Shown piece after piece: positions 62,435 through 64,000 of a stretch of DNA of 64,000 nucleotides. The position numbers and the translations under genes are program-made. Origin of the DNA: Limanda limanda (taxonomy: Eukaryota; Chordata; Actinopteri; Pleuronectiformes; Pleuronectidae); contig NW_026870601.1 of the NCBI RefSeq assembly GCF_963576545.1, positions 186,001 to 250,000 on the forward strand. The letters are read 5' to 3'. Below the pieces are notes generated by a model. The model was not told the DNA's origin, made no database searches, and was given only the letters and a program-made list of their open reading frames with translations. Positions within the stretch are counted from its first letter, which is position 1. Each line of letters starts with the position of its first letter.

Positions 62435-63884
62435 GAGATATTCTTGAATTACTTTTTTTGTGAAGGTCGGAGAGACTTGCAAGTAGGCTCTACCCCCACT
62501 AAATGGGGTTGCGCGCATCGATCGGTACCATCCTTGAGCTTCTCCGACTTTCGGAAGGGTTAGGGTTAGGGTTAGGGATGAAAGCACATAGGAGAAAGAG
62601 ATATTCTTGAATAACTTTTTTTGTGAAGGTCGGAGAGACTTGCAAGTAGGCTCTACCCCCACTAAATGGGGTAGCGCGCATCGATCGGTACCATCCTTGA
62701 GCTTCTCCGACTTTCGGAAGGGTTAGGGTTAGGGTTAGGGATGAAAGCACATAGGAGAAAGAGATATTCTTGAATAACTTTTTTTGTGAAGGTCGGAGAG
62801 ACTTGCAAGTAGGCTCTACCCCCACTAAATGGGGTAGCGCGCATCGATCGGTACCATCCTTGAGCTTCTCCGACTTTCGGAAGGGTTAGGGTTAGGGTTA
62901 GGGATGAAAGCACATAGGAGAAAGAGATATTCTTGAATAACTTTTTTTGTGAAGGTCGGAGAGACTTGCAAGTAGGCTCTGCCCCCACTAAATTGGGTAG
63001 CGCGCATCGATCGGTACCATCCTTGAGCTTCTCCGACTTTCGGAAGGGTTAGGGTTAGGGTTAGGGATGAAAGCACATAGGAGAAAGAGATATTCTTGAA
63101 TAACTTTTTTGTGAAGGTCGGAGAGACTTGGAAAGTGGTTGCATCTGGACTAATTTGGGTCCTGCGGATCGATTGGTACCATCCCCGAGCTTGTACGACC
63201 TTCGGAAGAGGTCGACCGACGAAATTCCCCCAAATCTGAGGAGATATTCTTGAATAACTTTTTTTGTGAAGGTCGGAGAGACTTGCAAGTAGGCTCTACC
63301 CCCACTAAATGGGGTAGCGCGCATCGATCGGTACTATCCTTGAGCTTCTCCGACTTTCGGAAGGGTTAGGGTTAGGGTTAGGGATGAAAGCACATAGGAG
63401 AAAGAGATATTCTTGAATAACTTTTTTTGTGAAGGTCGGAGAGACTTGGAAAGTGGTTGCATCTGGACTAATTTGGGTCCTGCGGATCGATTGGTACCAT
63501 CTCCGAGCTTGTACGACCTTCGGAAGAGGTCGACCGACGAAATTCCCCCAAATCTGAGGAGATATTCTTGAATAACTTTTTTTGTGAAGGTCGGAGAGAC
63601 TTGCAAGTAGGCTCTACCCCCACTAAATGGGGTAGCGCACATCGATCGGTACCATCCTTGAGCTTCTCCGACTTTTGGAAGGGTTAGGGTTAGGGTTAGG
63701 GATGAAAGCACATAGGAGAAAGAGATATTCTTGAATAACTTTTTTTGTGAAGGTCGGAGAGACTTGCAAGTAGGCTTTACCCCCACTAAATGGGGTAGCG
63801 CGCATCGATCGGTACCATCCTTGAGCTTCTCCGACTTTCGGAAGGGTTAGGGTTAGGGTTAGGGATGAAAGCACATAGGAGAAA

Positions 63885-64000
63885 GAGATATTCTTGAATA
63901 ACTTTTTTTGTGAAGGTCGGAGAGACTTGCAAGTAGGCTCTACCCCCACTAAATGGGGTAGCGCGCATCGATCGGTACCATCCTTGAGCTTCTCCGACTT
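63885..64000 (+). repeat. Partial A monomer at right window edge
   Basis: The first 116 bases of an A unit are present, ending inside TCTCCGACTT just before the telomeric tract. The array continues past the window. Confidence 0.95.

Larger units (their letters stand above)
1..64000 (+). repeat. Telomere-repeat-bearing satellite array of A and B monomers
   Basis: The entire window is a direct tandem array in one orientation. Counting unit by unit gives 287 complete A monomers (163 or 157 bp) and 111 complete B monomers (155 bp) between 27 and 63884, plus 26 bp of a B at the left edge and 116 bp of an A at the right edge. I saw no inverted unit, no insertion and no unique DNA. Both monomers are close to half G+C (77 of 163 in A, 74 of 155 in B). 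TTAGGG lies on the + strand in every A unit. If this is subtelomeric and the usual polarity holds (G-rich strand 5' to 3' toward the chromosome end), the right side would face the telomere; that orientation is inference. Monomer lengths near one nucleosome plus linker are typical of eukaryotic satellites. No gene lies anywhere in the window. Confidence 0.98.

Noticed and set aside
1..64000. CRISPR array
   Set aside because: Repeat units are 155-163 bp with no short repeat/unique spacer alternation; the parts between the shared heads are themselves repeats, and there are no cas genes.
1..64000. Ribosomal DNA or other tandem gene array
   Set aside because: The monomer is far too short, and no rRNA, tRNA or 5S-like core was recognised in A or B.
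1..64000. True terminal telomere
   Set aside because: TTAGGG occurs only as 2-3 copies per unit, separated by about 140 bp of other sequence; no long pure run is present.

Overview
The whole 64 kb window is one uninterrupted head-to-tail satellite array. I find no protein-coding gene, no RNA gene, no mobile element with coding capacity, and no unique flanking DNA. The array enters the window in the middle of a monomer (bases 1-26) and leaves in the middle of another (63885-64000), so neither true edge is visible. Each 163-bp monomer of the main type carries an in-register GGG(TTAGGG)3 tract, always on the + strand. This points to a eukaryotic chromosome with TTAGGG-type telomeres, probably a subtelomeric or pericentromeric satellite. 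I cannot name the species: TTAGGG telomeres occur in animals, many fungi and several protist groups.

Two related monomers build everything. Type A is 163 bp, or 157 bp when it has only two TTAGGG copies. Type B is 155 bp and has no telomeric motif. They share an almost invariant 45-bp head and an ungapped 78-bp middle that matches at about 55 of 78 positions. They differ completely after the shared TTCGGAAG: A continues into TTAGGG repeats plus a 20-bp tail, B into an unrelated 32-bp tail. Walking the array from 27 to 63884 I count 287 complete A units (266 with three TTAGGG, 21 with two) and 111 complete B units. The lengths add up exactly once two 1-bp deletions are allowed. Two B units are never adjacent, and A runs between B units are 1 to 8 long. 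AAB (481 bp) is the commonest local word.

Above the monomer level the array is nested. The layout from left to right is: 27-7074, two copies of a 3.5-kb block; 7075-9654, an expanded A-rich stretch; 9655-14148, a block that reappears at 49593-54092; 14149-24740, 24741-39328 and 39329-54092, three successive versions of one very large unit (10.6, 14.6 and about 14.7 kb), each containing its own 4.0-4.3 kb tandem duplication; 53123-64000, a later section with 2.7 and 6.6 kb periods. Shared rare substitutions support these relationships.

The long open reading frames on the minus strand (up to 528 codons) are by-products of repeat length: A+B is 318 bp, which is divisible by three. They read through the antisense telomere repeat and should not be annotated as proteins. 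The interest of the window lies in its architecture: a telomere-repeat-bearing satellite with a placement rule, a possible G-quadruplex or hairpin in almost every unit, and several layers of recent segmental amplification.
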